5,893 bases of DNA, from assembly GCA_001871075.1 (NCBI GenBank), contig MNUP01000120.1, positions 1 through 5,893 on the forward strand. The letters are read 5' to 3'. The stretch comes from Candidatus Desantisbacteria bacterium CG1_02_49_89. GTDB lineage: Bacteria; Desantisbacteria; UBA1551. Numbering within the stretch: position 1 is the first letter of the stretch; each line of letters opens with the position of its first letter. The position numbers were made by a program, and so were the translations under genes. Positions 5,841-5,893 of this stretch are shown here, piece by piece. The notes under the pieces were generated by a model. It did not search any database. It was given only the letters and a program-made list of their open reading frames with translations, and was not told where the DNA came from.

Positions 5841-5893
5841 ACTTTTGCAAAACAGCTTTTTGTTAAATATCTATATTTTCTCTGTTCTCTCAA

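Overview
The window looks like chromosomal DNA of an uncultured, probably anaerobic bacterium. It encodes an oxygen-sensitive glycyl radical enzyme (GRE) with its radical-SAM activase, a purine biosynthesis enzyme, and a small S23-type four-helix-bundle protein. The intergenic DNA is rich in short repeats and palindromes, a style seen in environmental genomes such as Omnitrophota, Planctomycetota or Elusimicrobiota relatives. The phylum is a guess; nothing here (no rRNA, no clear marker) fixes it. All four supported genes lie on the minus strand and read right to left.

Layout. 1-827 holds no gene I can support. 1-365 is AT- and pyrimidine-rich and starts with a 23-bp tandem direct repeat that resembles a transposase-binding insertion-sequence end. 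512-811 is a mosaic of at least six GC-rich hairpins. 828-1739 is the GRE activase and 1736-3910 the GRE, joined by a 4-base ATGA overlap, so they are surely one translationally coupled unit. 3911-4045 is a 135-bp spacer with two different tandem arrays, one of period 10 and one of period 7. 4046-5338 is purB (adenylosuccinate lyase), with a strong Shine-Dalgarno site that sets its start. 5421-5783 is the four-helix-bundle gene, flanked by two heptamer arrays that contain a perfect 17-bp inverted repeat.

How the parts fit. The activase would place the glycyl radical on Gly700 of the GRE, which passes it to Cys371. The Cys-Thr-Glu active-site motif points to a dehydratase or lyase rather than pyruvate formate-lyase, but the substrate cannot be read from the sequence. 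PurB is a housekeeping enzyme and need not be linked to the GRE. The most unusual feature is the S23-like gene inside mirror-image heptamer arrays, with another four-copy heptamer array just beyond the purB stop codon. This suggests a dispersed or mobile cassette, or a structured transcript. I see no complete defence system, CRISPR array, rRNA or tRNA.
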